64,000 nucleotides of DNA from Antitrichia curtipendula. Lineage: Eukaryota; Streptophyta; Bryopsida; Hypnales; Leucodontaceae. Of the stretch, positions 34,843 to 48,119 are shown one piece after another. The first letter of the stretch is position 1. Each line of letters begins with the position of its first letter. Below the pieces are notes generated by a model. The model ran no database searches. It had not been told where the DNA came from and saw only the letters and a program-made list of their open reading frames with translations. The stretch covers positions 49,675,570-49,739,569 of the forward strand of contig OX579634.1 in assembly GCA_951230915.1 (NCBI GenBank). The letters run 5' to 3'. Both the position numbers and the translations under genes were made by a program.

Positions 34843-36000
34843 TACAATTAGAAATTGATTATTCAATGGCACTCTCAATAATATAAAGGAATATAAGTGG
34901 TCATCTAGTAGTGATATATGACTCAATAAATGGGAACCTTATTTTTTTTGAATAAAATTCAAAGATTTGTCTATGGATGTCAATACAACCCGTAAGAGAA
35001 TAGGCTTTCACTCATTATGTAATGAATGTTTTTAAGAGCTTATTTGAGAGCTAAGTATGCAAAGGACATCCAAGTATATTGAAAAAATAAGTTCATCAAT
35101 TTTTTAGAAATGTGAGTAGCCCAATCACTTGGTGCTTTATCATTTATGTGCAAGGTTTGAAAACAATTCATATTGAAATGGAAATAAATGAAAAAATTGA
35201 AAAAATGAAAAAAAGAAATGATTAGATTCTTCTCAAACTATATTTTATTTTGTTTGAAAAAATCTAGATAAACATTTTTTTCTCTCATTAGATTCTCTTT
35301 TGGTTTAAACTTTCTTCAAGTCTTGACAAAATACTCTTACAAAATTTGAAAAAAATTAATTTAAAAAATAAAAAAATAAAAAATATTACATATATATATA
35401 ATATTCTTTTACCAGAATCCAATTATCTTCAAATGAAAACTAATCTATAATTGTGATTTTGACTCTATTTATATACATCAATATAATTCTACAATGTTGT
35501 TGTATAGATTTTGTATTTTATAGATGACCTTGGATATCCTTACAGGGTGGATAAATTTGTTTTTTCATCTAAGTTCTTAAAAAAAATTTCAAACTTATTT
35601 TTATTTTTATTTGTTGGTATTAAGAATTCCCTTGTTATGGTATTATTGATTAATCTGTAGAAAAAGATGCTTAATCCATTGATATCACCCAATAGTAGAT
35701 TTTGACTGCTTTTTTGTTCTTTCAAATGTAAATTTAAGCTATAAAAATGTTTTTTTTTTAAAATTTGAATTAAACTGAAGATACAAGGTTTACTAAGTTT
35801 ATTTTCTATTCCAGTTGGAAAAACGATAATATTTTATATTCACTATTTTATTATTGCAATTTGAACTTTAAACCTATAATTATGGTCTAGCTATTTTTTT
35901 ATGTCAATTTTTTAAAAATAAATCGATATTTTCAATCAAAATGATGTTTTGGTGATATGCTTTTATGTCCATGGGAGAAAACTTAGGACTTTTACTATTT
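34843..36000. other. Gene-free AT-rich stretch upstream of the ABC1 kinase gene
   Basis: No features are recognised. Composition shifts to higher GC at about 36.0 kb, where the promoter and leader of the kinase gene probably begin. Confidence 0.5.
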
Positions 36001-36269
36001 CACTACTTTACTACTTAGGTCCCGCGACAGCGCATGAAATTTGTGTGCTTGGTCTCTCGAATTGTGACCCGAACTTAAAGAAAGCTCTGCCTTTGAAGTT
36101 GCTCGATTGAAGGAGCCGTACGTTAGTAGTGAATTGCGAGGTAGGCGGCCCTTTCCCATCTTTCCTCGAGATGCAGCGCTCCTCATAGTCAAGCTATGAT
36201 TGTCGGTCGGTTTAGGCGCTTGTGTCGAGCTACTTAATTTTCTCGAGTTACAGGTTTTTGTTCCATTGA

Positions 36270-36320
36270 ATGAATTTTTTGCGAATTTTGGTGACTTTGT
36301 TGGAACAGAGGGGGCAATGA
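36270..36320 (+). promoter_or_regulatory. Upstream ORF overlapping the ABC1 kinase start
   Basis: A 16-codon upstream frame opens at ATG 36270 and its TGA (36318-36320) overlaps the main ATG (36317-36319) as ATGA. An earlier 13-codon frame starts at 36196. If the transcript begins upstream of these, they would lower or condition translation of the kinase. Confidence 0.4.
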
Positions 36321-39300
36321 GGATTGCCAGACGATTGCTGGGAGTTGCCGCTGCTGCATCTGCAATCTCCGTGACGGCGGCAACGTCGTATACCGGGACT
36401 TTGCCTTACACCTATTCCGTCGCGTGGAGTCCTCCATCTACTTCGCGATCAAGTGGCTCTAGTCCCTTACCCGATGTATTCTCTGCCGGTCAGGGATTCA
36501 TGCGGTCGTCCCGCGCAGTTTATGCAGTGAGTGCCTTAGCTTTAATGGAGTACATTCTTTGTTCAATTTTTGAAGTGCTGAGTCGGGGTTTAGGGTTTAG
36601 ATTTTAGGTTTTATTGATGGATATGACCAGGGACCAAAGCATTGTAGAGCCAGAGATCTCAATGATGCTATTATCCCAAATTTTCATGGAGTTTTGTCAA
36701 CCTTCCGGCTGAAGACAATGTCAAGCATCATGGAATTGAATTAATGTATAGGTTGCTAGAGTCTTTCTTGCTATTGCACCTCTTACTTCTTGTTATATTA
36801 ATGAAAGGAATTGTGTGGTTTCTGGCTTGATTTTGTGAAACCTAATGAGTTGGAGGGTTATGTTGCTGTCTTTGCAGTTTGCAGCAAACAGTCTGGATTA
36901 CAAGATTTCCTTGCGGGGCCATGACGAGAAATCTGATGCATACTATGATGCTCGAGATAAGGTCCAGTCACTGTCCACTTTACTGCATGGGATGCCTGCA
37001 ATTAAGATTCTAATAAACTCTTGGATGAACGCGTTACTGCCAGGAGGATTTCATGGAGTCCATTACTTGATCATGATCAAAGGAAGACCACAAGAAGTAC
37101 TATTTTGTCGTCCTGAGGTTGGTGTTATTGAAGTTTGTTTGATTGATTTTGAACTGTAGGTGCATGAGCGAGCTGCCAAGAGGCTTCTGAGACTTTGTGA
37201 AGAGAATAGAGGTTTCTATATCAAAGCTGGGCAATTTATTGCTTCAATGCAGCAAGTTCCGAAGGAGTTTGTTTCAACACTGTCCGTTCTTCAAGATAAG
37301 GTGAATTTTTTTTGTTGTCTATTCTACACAAGGCTTGAGGCAGATCGCAAAGTGATGCCGGAGGAGTTTCGAGTTTATGAGGATTCTAATTACTCTTGCC
37401 TGTGCCTTTGCTTTACAAGGCTGAATGACCTTCTTAGATATAACGAGTCGTTAAGCACCTTGTGATTGACAAATCATCCCTATACATCGAGGTACCAGTG
37501 CATTGTAGATCCTGCTCATTGCTTGCGACAAAATTAAACCATTTGGTGCAAGGAATGAGTAGAAAAGCAAATTTTATTTGTGCAAGTGTTTATACTGGAA
37601 TATTGTATGTTTAGGGACTATCAAAGGTACTTTCTTACTCCGTCTCCTTTATAGATTTTGATAGATACTGAAGATTTTCCGTTGTTTGCAGTCAATCGTC
37701 AAGTGTAGACAGCAAAAACTTCCTTTTGGATTTCGAAAAATTCACTCATCGCTATGATTTTTATTTTTTTTAGGTAAGTTTCACGTCATTCAAGGACATG
37801 GAGGTGGTCTTTCTAGAGGAGTTTGGCAAAGGTGTCAAGGAGCTGTAAGTGGAATTGTGTACTGTTGACGATACCTTGCCTAGGCAATTTGAGACCAATA
37901 TTTTGCTCAATCTGAAGTAGAAGCATGTACTTAAGGATTGCAATATGCGACTTGCTCTTCAAACATGTTCAAATATACCTGGTGTGTTAGATAATTAATT
38001 CTCATAAGGTCATGCCTTTATGTGTGATTTGTGGAGGGTCCCAGGTTCGAGACGTTTGATGAGCTGCCAATTGCAGCTGCATCGCTTGCTCAGGTGCACC
38101 GTGCTGTTCTCAACGATGGTGAAGAAGTTGCTGTTAAGGTACTTCTTTAGCTCAAAAATGAGGTTGTCTTCTTTTACTTTGCCTAACATTATTCTCCATC
38201 TTCTTTTCTTTTTTCATCTTTTTATTATTACTTTTGCTAAACCACCTTATAGATTTTTACATATTTAGGTTGTGGGTTTTGGTTTCAGATTAGCTTCACG
38301 TTAAAATCTTGATCTCTTGTTTTCTACTGCACTCATTAGGAATTGAAGGAAGTATAGCTACCCAAGATCCTGCATATCAGATCCTTTGGGTGTTAAATTG
38401 GATATGTTGGCAATACACCTTTGCCGTTAAATTCTATGCCTTCATTGCCTGAAGTTCATGAATACTTTGCACTTTGATTGATAACCAAATTAAACCTGTA
38501 CGTGTCTAAATACATTTTGTATTGTGCCAGGTGCAATATCCAGGTTTGCAGAAACAATTTGCAAATGATATTGCTACTATGGCAGTTCTTTCCAAGGCTC
38601 TCGCTTGGGTACGGATTTTCTTTTGCTCTGTTATGAGTTTGGTAGCTTGGGTGCCTTGAGTTGATAGATCTGAGAGATCCTTTTTGGGGGCACATCATTG
38701 ACGTGCATTGTAGGAAAATTTGACTGACCTCATTTTGAGAAGCTCAACTTAGTCGTGATCAAGTAGGGCGTGGGTCTCATCATGCTTGGATATCAATTGA
38801 TATCAATTTTTGTATTGCAGATATTTCCCGATTATCAATTTGAGTGGCTAGTACCAGAATTTGAAAAGAGTTTAGTGAAAGAGCTTGGTAAGTGATCTAG
38901 AGTCACCATGCAACACCATCTTTATTTCTGTTTCTGTTGCGTTTCATTTTCTTCTCATGTTTTCCTTCCAATAATTTGGGTACATTCTTGTCCATTTCTA
39001 CTGTAGTAACTACTGTAGTAATAGCGATGCAGGTCTGAGGGTTTATTTCGTCATTTTTAATTACACAAATGTGTCGACATTGACCTCTTAAATTGTTTGG
39101 TCCAGATTTCATTCAAGAAGCAGATAATGCCGACAGAACTGCTAAAAGTTTTGCCCATAGACAGGGCGTTCGTATTCCTCACATTTTCAGGGTAAATATC
39201 TTGTTATTGTTGAATATCTTAACCTTGTGTTCAGACCAGGTTTGGAACATATAACAAGCATGCCAATTCTTCTCTATTTCAGTTTCAAGAACCGGGATAT

Positions 39301-41911
39301 CTGTCGATGCTTTTTTTCTTGGTTGGATATTTGACCTCCAAAATTTCCTTTGTCAGGATCATAGTCTGGATTCTGATTTTTCTATTGCAGGAATTTTCAA
39401 CAAGCAGGGTTCTGACCATGGAATTCATGGAAGGGTGCAAAGTAAGTGCTGCTGTGAGTGTATAATATGCTGCGATATTCTGATAATAGTAAACTCACAT
39501 CTTTTTACCAATGAGCTTCGAAGGATGTTAAAACAAAAACACCATTCAGTTATAATTGCGGATTTCATGCTGCCACAGTTGATAAGGCGCCAGAAACTTT
39601 GAAAACTGGGTCAGGTTTTCATTTCTGTTTTTTATGTAGGTGTTTAAAATCTTTGCTAACAAATACAGTATTCAGATGTCCAGTTTTAAAATGGGGAATG
39701 GTCCTGAGCGTTTAAGGCGTCAATTCTAATATTCAGGACTGGAAGTATAGAGAGGTCAAACAATCAATAGCCTTCTTTTGTGTGTATAGAGATATTTGTG
39801 TTTCATTAGGTGGTCCTATTGGAGACTAATGAAGATCAAATGTGCCGATGAAAAATGGAAACGTTAAACTTCATGTAGAAATTAGCTTGGAATTGATTGT
39901 TTGATTGCGGCTGTTTGTGCAGGTTGATGATATCAAAAGTCTGGAGGAAGCGGGAGTTGATCCCAAGGAGGTAGGCTGTTGCGAATGAGTTCTATAAAAG
40001 TTCTTGTTGTGTTGGACAACTACACTTTAATGTTATGAACTTCGTGATTTGCTAATCAAGGTGTGATTCATATTGGCTTTCCATTCAAGCTTCTGGGTGT
40101 GCTCAACGGTCACTAATAGAATTCATATGACCAGGTCGCTTCTTTGTTGGTGGATATTTTTGCGGAAATGATATTTTGCCACGGATATGTGCACGGTGAT
40201 CCTCATCCTGGGAATATTTTGGTGCACCGGGATCCGTCTCGCTCAGGGAAGCACAATTTTGATATAGGTTGGTGGTTCAATATGCTGTCATGCTTATGTA
40301 GGCCTCACCTTGCAGATCCTTCTAGAATAATGTAGTTCCTTCATTGTGCATTCCAATTTTTAATTGCCGAAAGTGGATTTTGAAAATTAAGTGAGGAGGT
40401 TTGAAATGCCTTATTGTGAATACAATAGTGTAGTTTAAGGCCCATGAAAATATTGTGCATCTGATGTGATCTTAACAAGATGAATTTTTCCAGCACATGA
40501 AGCTGAATTTGATGCAATTCTTGCTGTGTGGCCTTGTTTAGTGATATTAGATCACGGACTCTACAGAGACCTTGATGAGAAATTTCGTACAAACTTTTGC
40601 CGGTTATGGCGGGCTCTCATCCTTCTTGATGGGGAGGAAATACTAGAGACTGGGAAGAATTTAGGAGCAGGGCAATATGCTCATTTTCTGCCTGTCATAT
40701 TTACTGGTCGGGCTATAGCAAGGTATGAATGTCTCCTTTTCCTATATTAGTTAGTTCCAGGGTTTGTGGTTTCAATCCTTACCCTTTTCCTCTGTTGGGC
40801 TCTAACAGTGAAAAATTGGTGACATTGATTGCACCTGCAATGAGTAACTCACACTGCTCACTGAGTTAATAATCACTCGAGAGTGTTTGTTTTGGATTTT
40901 ATGCAGCAAGTCGTCATTTGGTCAGATGATGACCCCGGAGGAGCAAAAGGTGCTGAAGCAGGAAGTGAGACGTTTCACTATGGGTGACGTCTCAGAGTGG
41001 TTGCAAGGTCTAGATCGTGAATTTCTTATCGTGCTACGGACAGAGTAAAGCCCATCCCTGTCCCTATGTTTTATTCCTTTTTGCCTTCTTATCATTTTTT
41101 CTTTTCTGATCTTGCCTTTGGTAAATGAACCAGCGTTAGAGATTTCAATCATGAGCTGTTTTGTTTGAATGATCATTGTGATCCTTTCCTTGATCTGATG
41201 AACTTTCGTGGTGTTTTTTCTCACGTATTATTTGAACAGTGGCCTAGTAAGGTCTCTGGCACACAGATTAGGAGCAACTCGTAAAACACGTCTCATGGCT
41301 TATGTCAAGAACGCTGTTACAGGCCTAGCCCTTCAACATCCTGGAGAACCAAGTATGGGCCTCTGTCTATTTTACTATAGTGGTAGAACATTTAGAGAGT
41401 TGCCTCTTTTTGCCAGATAAAGCAGAGACTTTGTCTTGTGTGATTTGTATGGGGAGATTGCAATTTCTTCTGTCTGAGTTTGTTTGACAGGTTGTCTAGT
41501 ATTGTCTGCGTTTGTTTGATTTGAATGCTCAAAGGTTAACAAAATAATGTTCGAGTCCTATGGCAGGTCTTCACGAACAGGGATTGTTGGCATTTACAAG
41601 GGCAAAACTTGACTACGCTCATCTACGGTTACGTCTAGGTAAATGGTCCCCTCTTAACACCTCTTTAGATGTGTACATTTAGATCAGACAATTCCCGTTG
41701 AAAAAAATTTGTTTGCTGGAGAGAATGGTTTTGTACTTTGGTTGCAGTACATAAATTCTCAGTGCTTGGCGGATTTCTTGCAGAGATTTTCGAACTTTTA
41801 TCTGCTGCACACAAATGGTACGGGACGCTCTCGCGTCAGGTGGCCCAACTTTATAGTAAACTGTCGTTGAGACGGGAGAAATTCCCAATCAGGATGTTAA
41901 CTACGAGTTAG
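36317..41911 (+). CDS. ABC1/UbiB-family atypical kinase, ADCK1-like
   Basis: Sixteen exons, all phase-consistent: 36317-36526, 36878-36961, 37160-37300, 37774-37844, 38045-38138, 38531-38608, 38821-38887, 39106-39191, 39391-39441, 39923-39970, 40135-40267, 40542-40722, 40907-41044, 41240-41352, 41567-41638 and 41784-41911. The product is 564 residues. UbiB signatures are KAGQ (120-123), AAASLAQVH (179-187), the invariant Lys200 in [13 protein letters not shown] (330-337, catalytic Asp332) and LDHG (Asp358, the DFG equivalent). The layout is closest to ADCK1-type proteins, typically mitochondrial and linked to lipid or coenzyme Q biology. The N-terminus ([12 protein letters not shown]) is compatible with organelle targeting or a membrane anchor. 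The sequence does not reveal the substrate. No break is visible. Confidence 0.95.
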
Positions 41912-42723
41912 GGATTTTGTGCAGGTTCAGTCTCATCTGATTCAAGTGGTTTAGAGTTGTTAATATCATTCATTTGTCACCACCCATGGAGAATTTTATG
42001 CAGGAAAAGAAATACTCGAGAGTTCCCCTGTACTCTCCCAAATTTCATAATTCAAGTCGCATTGACACCAGAATACTTGTCAAGTGGTTTAGAATTGTCA
42101 ACGCACATTCATTTTGGTGATGGATCTGTAGTAGCTGTAGCTGAAAAATAACGGTCATCTCATGAAACATGAGGCAGACATTTTGCTTGAATTGCTTTGA
42201 ATCCAAACTTCCTCATTTATGCCATGGTCGTCATTTGTCTGGATCGTATTATTTCTCGTTATTCGCTAACTCCGGGATCACTCTCATATCGCTGCTAGCT
42301 AGTCTTGGTCATTTGAATATGCCTCTCTACACGAGGATACGCACTAGATAACCTTTGAGCTGCCGGGAGACGGCAAGTGGGTTACAAGGTGTAATCAACT
42401 CTGTTCCCAGATGAAAATTCCTGTTATTGTTGCCTTCGTGGATGCATGTTGAGTGGTTACAAACAAACTATCATGCTCATGGATGAAACATGTTCAAGCA
42501 AACAGATGCATACCATCAAAGTTGTTTTCAATGATGTAAATCTCACAAAGAAGCAGCCATTGCAAAGAAAACTGAAGATATTGAGCCAACTGCCACATCC
42601 ATGAGAAAACAACATTGTTTACTGATGGAGAAGTGGATGCTGCAACTACGTGCCAATCACCATTTGGAGTATTTTGCCTTTTGGATTCATTTTCCATCCA
42701 AAAAGTAAGACTTAATCCAACCT
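41912..42723. other. 3' flank of the ABC1 kinase gene
   Basis: No second gene recognised; probably the 3' untranslated region followed by spacer. Confidence 0.4.
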
Positions 42724-42727
42724 TTAA

Positions 42728-44018
42728 CCCCTAAATGCCCGTTTGTAAGGCCCGTTTGTCCCCTCGGGGTACAATTTGGGTCCGGGTAAGTTCCTATGAC
42801 CTCAATTTGTAGTGAAATTTTGTGGGATTTTTTGTGGTTGTGTAGTTTTCTTAGAGCTTTGTGGATATATAATTTCTTTTGAAAGTGGATGCCGGATGAA
42901 AAAGTTATTTGCATTTTTTTGGAGGGGGGGCAGATTGGGCACCAAAAAATATTTGACTTTCAAGTGGGGGGCAGGAAGGGGGGCAGGAAGGGGCAAGAGT
43001 GCGGCAGCCTGGGTGGGCACCGTGTGAAGCCCCTACTCCCCATGCCTCAAGCCCCTGGTCGTACAACGAGAGGCAGCCCAAGGAAAAAATGAATGGAACA
43101 ACAACATCTGGATGTAGTAATGCAGTATGCTGTTTTTAGGAGCTGATTGGATTTTAGGGGAAGCTAAAGTCTTTGAATCAATTTTCAGTAATTTTTCAGA
43201 GGAAGAGAAATGGAATTCAAATCTAACCCAAGTCGTTTCATATTTTTTGGACCTTTGTGGAATTAGTTACGAATTTTTGAAGTTCATAGAGAAGTAGGTG
43301 GATGGATGGATGGATGGATGGAGTGCATTGGAGGAAGAGGATGTGGTGAGGTGGAGTTTTCATGCAATGGAACGCAATAGGGAACATACCGGGAACGCAG
43401 GGGAACATATTGGGTCCCTTTCTTCCCCATTGCCCACAAGACTTTGCCTCACCGGCATCTTCTAAATTCAATAGAAATTAGAGACTTTTTTTTTTTAGTT
43501 TTGTTTGGGGGATTTTGTTAAAGATAAATAAATGTTTCAATCCTCCGTTGGGATTTTAGAGTTTTGAAATTATGAGGTAGAAAAATTATTAGCAAAAAAA
43601 GATAGTGTATTGTCATTTCTCTTGACATTGTGTCATTGCAAGATTTTTTGGGATGTGTTCCACACATTTTTTTGGATCAAAATTTTGTCGACAGGTGTAT
43701 AACATTACCTTCATTATGTTAGGTTATTAATTTCAAAGTCCATAGTGCAAAAAAATTCCTCAAATGCCGGTCAAAGGCAGCTGAAGTTGTAGGGCAGACT
43801 TCAAAAAAACTTTTTTTTTTCAACTTTGAGTGCTCATATCTTCCAATCCGTACGGTCAAAGTTGATGAAATTTTACCACATGTTCTCAAACAAGTTAAGT
43901 ACAAGATCCTACGGTTAGATTTCAAAAAAAATTATTATTTTGGTTTTCATAGGTGAACGCAGCAGAAGTGGTATTTTTGAGTGTTTTTTGGCAGAAAACA
44001 CCCTCGGGGCTTTAGGGG
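42728..44018 (+). mobile_element. TTAA-type MITE, family C long copy
   Basis: It lies between TTAA (42724-42727) and TTAA (44019-44022), with ends CCCCTAAATGCCCG and (reverse complement) CCCCTAAAGCCCCG. Both outer parts match 29656-30229. The centre, about 42920-43760, is additional and includes G-rich DNA (GGGGGGCAGGAAGG) and a (GGAT)n run at 43300-43322. Confidence 0.8.
43300..43322. repeat. (GGAT)n microsatellite
   Basis: Five perfect tetranucleotide units within the family C long copy. Confidence 0.9.
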
Positions 44019-44022
44019 TTAA

Positions 44023-44270
44023 AGGATGGATTGGTGACCATAGAAATCATCCATTTAGGTATTGTATGAATCATTGGTTTTTTACAATCCAAAAATAGTC
44101 ATTTGAAGTCAAACTATTGTAGAAGACCTCCCCTTTTCACACAAAATTGAGAAGATGTATAGTTGCACTTCTATCCTACATACAAAGATTCTTTGTCATT
44201 CATCGGCCAAAAAATGGTCACAACACCTTTTATGGATTAACATTATAAAGACATAACCACCCATAATCAA
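44023..44270 (+). repeat. Family E repeat unit
   Basis: It contains GTCAAACTATTGTAGAAGACC and AGTTGCACTTCTATCCTAC, matching the units at 30255-30600. The family C long copy ends at the TTAA that begins this unit. Confidence 0.6.
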
Positions 44271-44390
44271 GGTGGTCACCAAAATACTCTAATTATTGAA
44301 CCAATAGGTGCATTCTATTTTTCTACAATGAATAGTAAAATCATCCATTAGATTACTCTACATCAAGAAAATACCCTTCACTACTTCAAT

Positions 44391-44583
44391 ATTGTTGCAA
44401 TATTGTTTCATTGGGTTAATAATATAGTATTGAAAGTATATTGTTGCATTACTGCAAATAATAATGCAACAATATTGAAGCAATGGGAGCCTTGCATTTT
44501 TATTAAAAGTATATTGTTTCAATACTGGAACAATACACTTTTAGTACTATACTGTTAATCCATTGAAGCAATACTGCAACAAT
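44391..44583. mobile_element. Fold-back element, arms about 65 bp
   Basis: Left arm 44391-44456 and right arm about 44518-44583 are imperfect reverse complements sharing ATTGTTGCA, TTCATTGG-like and TATAGTA words. The loop carries a further partial copy of the arm. Non-coding. Confidence 0.65.
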
Positions 44584-44599
44584 GGGTGGCTTTTCCCCG

Positions 44600-44830
44600 A
44601 TGTAGTCCATCGCATCCTTCCAAAGTTAACTCTAAAAGGATGGAAATCTTCCTTTTCACTACCATGTGAATCATTTGCCAAGCCCCAAGAGCACTCATTG
44701 GAGGTCAAACTACTATTCAAGGCCTTCCCTTTTCACAGAAAATTCCAAGGATAAACATCAAAACTTTTATCCTACATAGAAGGATTCTCTATCATCCACA
44801 AGACTCATATTGTCCACAACATCCTTCTAA
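44600..44830 (+). repeat. Family E repeat unit
   Basis: It contains CACTACCATGTGAATCATTTG-like and GGCCTTCCCTTTTCACAG words, as in the other E units. Confidence 0.6.
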
Positions 44831-45398
44831 TAAACATCACTTTAATTGTATTTTCGTAATTAGAATGGTTACCATTTATTGGTCTTCTATCCATAATTGA
44901 GGAGATTCCAATGAACTAAAATATGTATTATTTGGAGATCATCAATAAGCTGTGAATTGTTAAATTTTGAAGTAGAAGGGTCACAAGGGTCACAATTACG
45001 AGCCTAAACTACCCAACTATATTACTCCGTACATCTAAGATTTATCTCATAGGAGCATCTTTGACCATGAAGGAGCCTAAAAGTATACAGTTCCTTACAA
45101 GTCACGAGTGTGGAAGACAACTTGCATTGCATCTATAACTCAAATCCCTTCGTTCTGTGAGAATCAAAATGACATTCAACTCTTCAGCCGGGAAGAAATC
45201 GGTTACAATTGAAAGTGATGCCCATCAATGATTCATGACAAGATAATGAACGATAGCAAGCCTTTGGTCGCATACTCTCCTAAAAGTCATAAGACTGATT
45301 CTCCGTTAAGAATGTCTATGTACAAAGCTCTACCAAGTTAAATGACTTCGAGGATGCCCAATATTCTACTAGCTCTGCCGTGACAGTGTATACGTTTG

Positions 45399-47318
45399 TC
45401 ATTTTCCCAATACAGAAGGCTCCGTTACCACATCCGAGTCAAATCTGTCGAGAAATTTTTTCAGCGCAGGAGGAGTGGTAGGGAGAAATGACCGCAAACC
45501 GAGAGCCGTGATGGTGGACGAAGAGGAGTAGATTACAAACCACCCGCCCAGGAACCCCACCAAAGTCGCCGTCTGTGTCATTGACGTGACTTGGGCCAGA
45601 CAGAAAAGAGTGTAGTCACGAACCTCCACATGCATCACAGTCGCTTTAAGATTAAACTGCAACAGCCACAACGCTCTTAGAACCAAATAAGAAAACCCAA
45701 TGTAACATAAATCAACTTCCCACTATACTAAAGAAGACAACAGCCCTCAATAATCATTTTGCGTTGTCACACGTAATTCAGACAGAAGCTCACATCAAGC
45801 AAAGAATATAAACTCAGCATGAAAATTACAACAGGGACTGTCAGCGTAACCACTGTCAAGATGTAGCTTTTCTACAAGGGAACTCTCAACCCTAATCCAT
45901 CAAGAGAACTCTCAACGCCCTAAGTGTTTACCAAAAGTTTTCAAGTGAAGGAGACAAGACTAACATTGAATCCAAGTTTTTCAATCGTCTGCTTCTCTAT
46001 AGCTTCCTGCAGCCTTCTCTGCAAATAGAATGAACACATGCATTATGAGTTTTAAAATGATACCAAATAAGCAATACACGTTAGACATTTTAGATCGATG
46101 ATAATATGAGCATCAGATACTGATCCCTAATAACTCTACTATCCAATGTAAGTCGATCGCAGGATTGAAGGCCTTATTTTAAATGTAAGATGGAAAGTGA
46201 CCAACCTTTTCAACCCAATCATATATGGAGTTTGCCTTCGGTTTGGTGCTCCATAGAAGCAAAGCTACAGTTATTGCAAGGGAATAAGGTACATGATATC
46301 CTGTGACCACTGTCAATAAGACCAATGCAGGCATCCACAGAAATTTCAATGCAATTACAACCCTAGAATCCTTTTTCTCCTCAACTTTAATCACAGTTTG
46401 CTGCAATGTTGGAACCGCTTTTCCCACTTGAGCTGCAAAAGGCCCACAAGAAGATAAGCTCAACGACAGAAGTATGTAACAAAAGTCGAACAATGTAAAG
46501 GAAAAGTGGTAGGCGAATAAAGGGATTCCATTCCATTTGATATGTCTAGCATAGATGACAAGGGGAACAAGCCATGTCCAAAATTCGATTTCTCTCCACT
46601 ATACCAATATCGACAGTACCAGTGATGCAAAACTCTACAAGCAACAAAGTGAGAATTATTCTTACTTTGTTCACACCTAATAACCTCTGCATGTCCATTC
46701 CGTGTCGCCAAACAGCTTGTAGCAAACGTCAATCCCACGATGTTTCGCACTTGATATTTCCTACCTGCTTGACAACATTCACCACAGAGATATGAGCAAT
46801 GACTCATGGGACATGAGAAACTAAGGGATTCATCTGGAGTGCTAATATTGCTGGAAACATGGAGAGCTTTCTGCACGACATACATGACTTGTGAAGAATC
46901 TGGGAAGAAACAGTAATCCAGATCACTTACTGCTTATTTGAATAATCGGTTGCAAATATTTCAAAGTCGTTGAAGTGACACTTTCGTGCGAGCTAGTGGA
47001 AGAAAACAACCGGTAAGTACAGTAACCTCTTTGCGCCCCTTTCAATGGAAGACCCTCATGTTCTGCACATCACTCAAAATCAGGTTCATTAATCGTAATC
47101 ACGACGGAGCTCCGACGTTTAAAATCAAAATCCTCCAAATAACCGCGAGGTATTAATTGTGACAGAAACGATTGGAAGCACAAATTGCAAATTGGAATTC
47201 AAGAAGGCTTAGATTTCTTGAAAGAAATCGAAATATCAATAGAAACCATGCCTACAAAATCATGACAAGAAGGAGGAGGAGGAGAAGAAGATTCAGTAGA
47301 GATACTACTATATTCCAT
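45399..47318 (-). CDS. Membrane protein of unknown function (5' end uncertain)
   Basis: Four downstream exons are firm (minus): 47054 (or 47062)-46931, 46432-46206, 46018-45965 and 45656-45399, with consistent phases. They encode about 220 residues. A Ser/Thr-rich segment (RLFSSTSSHESVTS) is followed by a hydrophobic pair around FLWMPALVLLTVVTGY and VPYSLAITVALLLW, a basic helix (RRLQEAIEKQTIEKLGF) and a C-terminal part with TLVGFLGGWFVIY. This suggests two close membrane segments plus a third hydrophobic stretch. The start is unresolved: an ATG at 47318 could supply a first exon, but the donor is ambiguous (47.30-47.32 kb). I do not recognise the family. A telo-box-like AAAACCCTAAAA lies just upstream. 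Confidence 0.7.
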
Positions 47319-47363
47319 GGCCTGTCGAGTCCTTGGAGTGAACAGCGAAATTTACTTAGAGAG

Positions 47364-47375
47364 AAAACCCTAAAA
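47364..47375. promoter_or_regulatory. Telo-box-like motif
   Basis: AAAACCCTAAAA lies about 46 bp upstream of the candidate ATG at 47318. Telo-boxes are common in plant promoters of growth and translation genes. A second TTTAGGGTTT-like word on the minus strand occurs near 47990. Confidence 0.4.
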
Positions 47376-48119
47376 CTGATTTTAAGCCTAAATGGTCAGT
47401 TGACAACTAAACTATCTCACAAAGGTCTACCTATGGAGCTAACATTGAAGGGACCGATGCAAGTACACACAGATTTGTAAACTCCTCGTGATCCTCATAA
47501 TGCTACAAATGACCTAGTCAATTGCTGTACTTTGAAATTGAAACTCTGCACTCAAACACGAAGATAATAAAGAATTTAGGAAAGGACTTCGAGCATGCGG
47601 TTGTCAAAAATCCTAGGACGGATCAATATACCATAATACACTTTCGCTCTTTAAAACCACTGGAACTCAAGATTCACAACTATACCTCTGATACAACAGC
47701 TGGGAGAAGAAACATCGCGGCGTACAGTTCTAACTGAAGACGACAGGCGGCCTCGCACCAACCTTGACATCAGCATTCTGTCCTCCTTCTCGAAAAACGA
47801 TGCGCTCTATAACATCTCAAGGTAAGTCTCTGAAAAAGCACAACATAAACACAACGAATGAACTTCTTACATTTGAAAACTGCATAACAATCAAGCTCAG
47901 TAGAAGAATACAAAAGAGTTTTCGACGCTCAAAGAAATCGAACGAGTCGAGTGAAGGAACCATTCCATACCTTTCCGACAACTCAGAAACCCTAAATAAA
48001 CCCCAGAACCAGAAATTCGATCACCAAAACTGCGGAGAATCTCAAATGTTGACACATGAATGCAAGCTAGCCGTCGAAGAATGTCACGAAATGGAGGTGC
48101 AGAATTTGTAGTTAACAGG

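Noticed and set aside
47172..47480. Arg-rich plus-strand frame
   Set aside because: It reads antisense through a GGA-repeat and the candidate first exon and promoter of the minus-strand membrane-protein gene.
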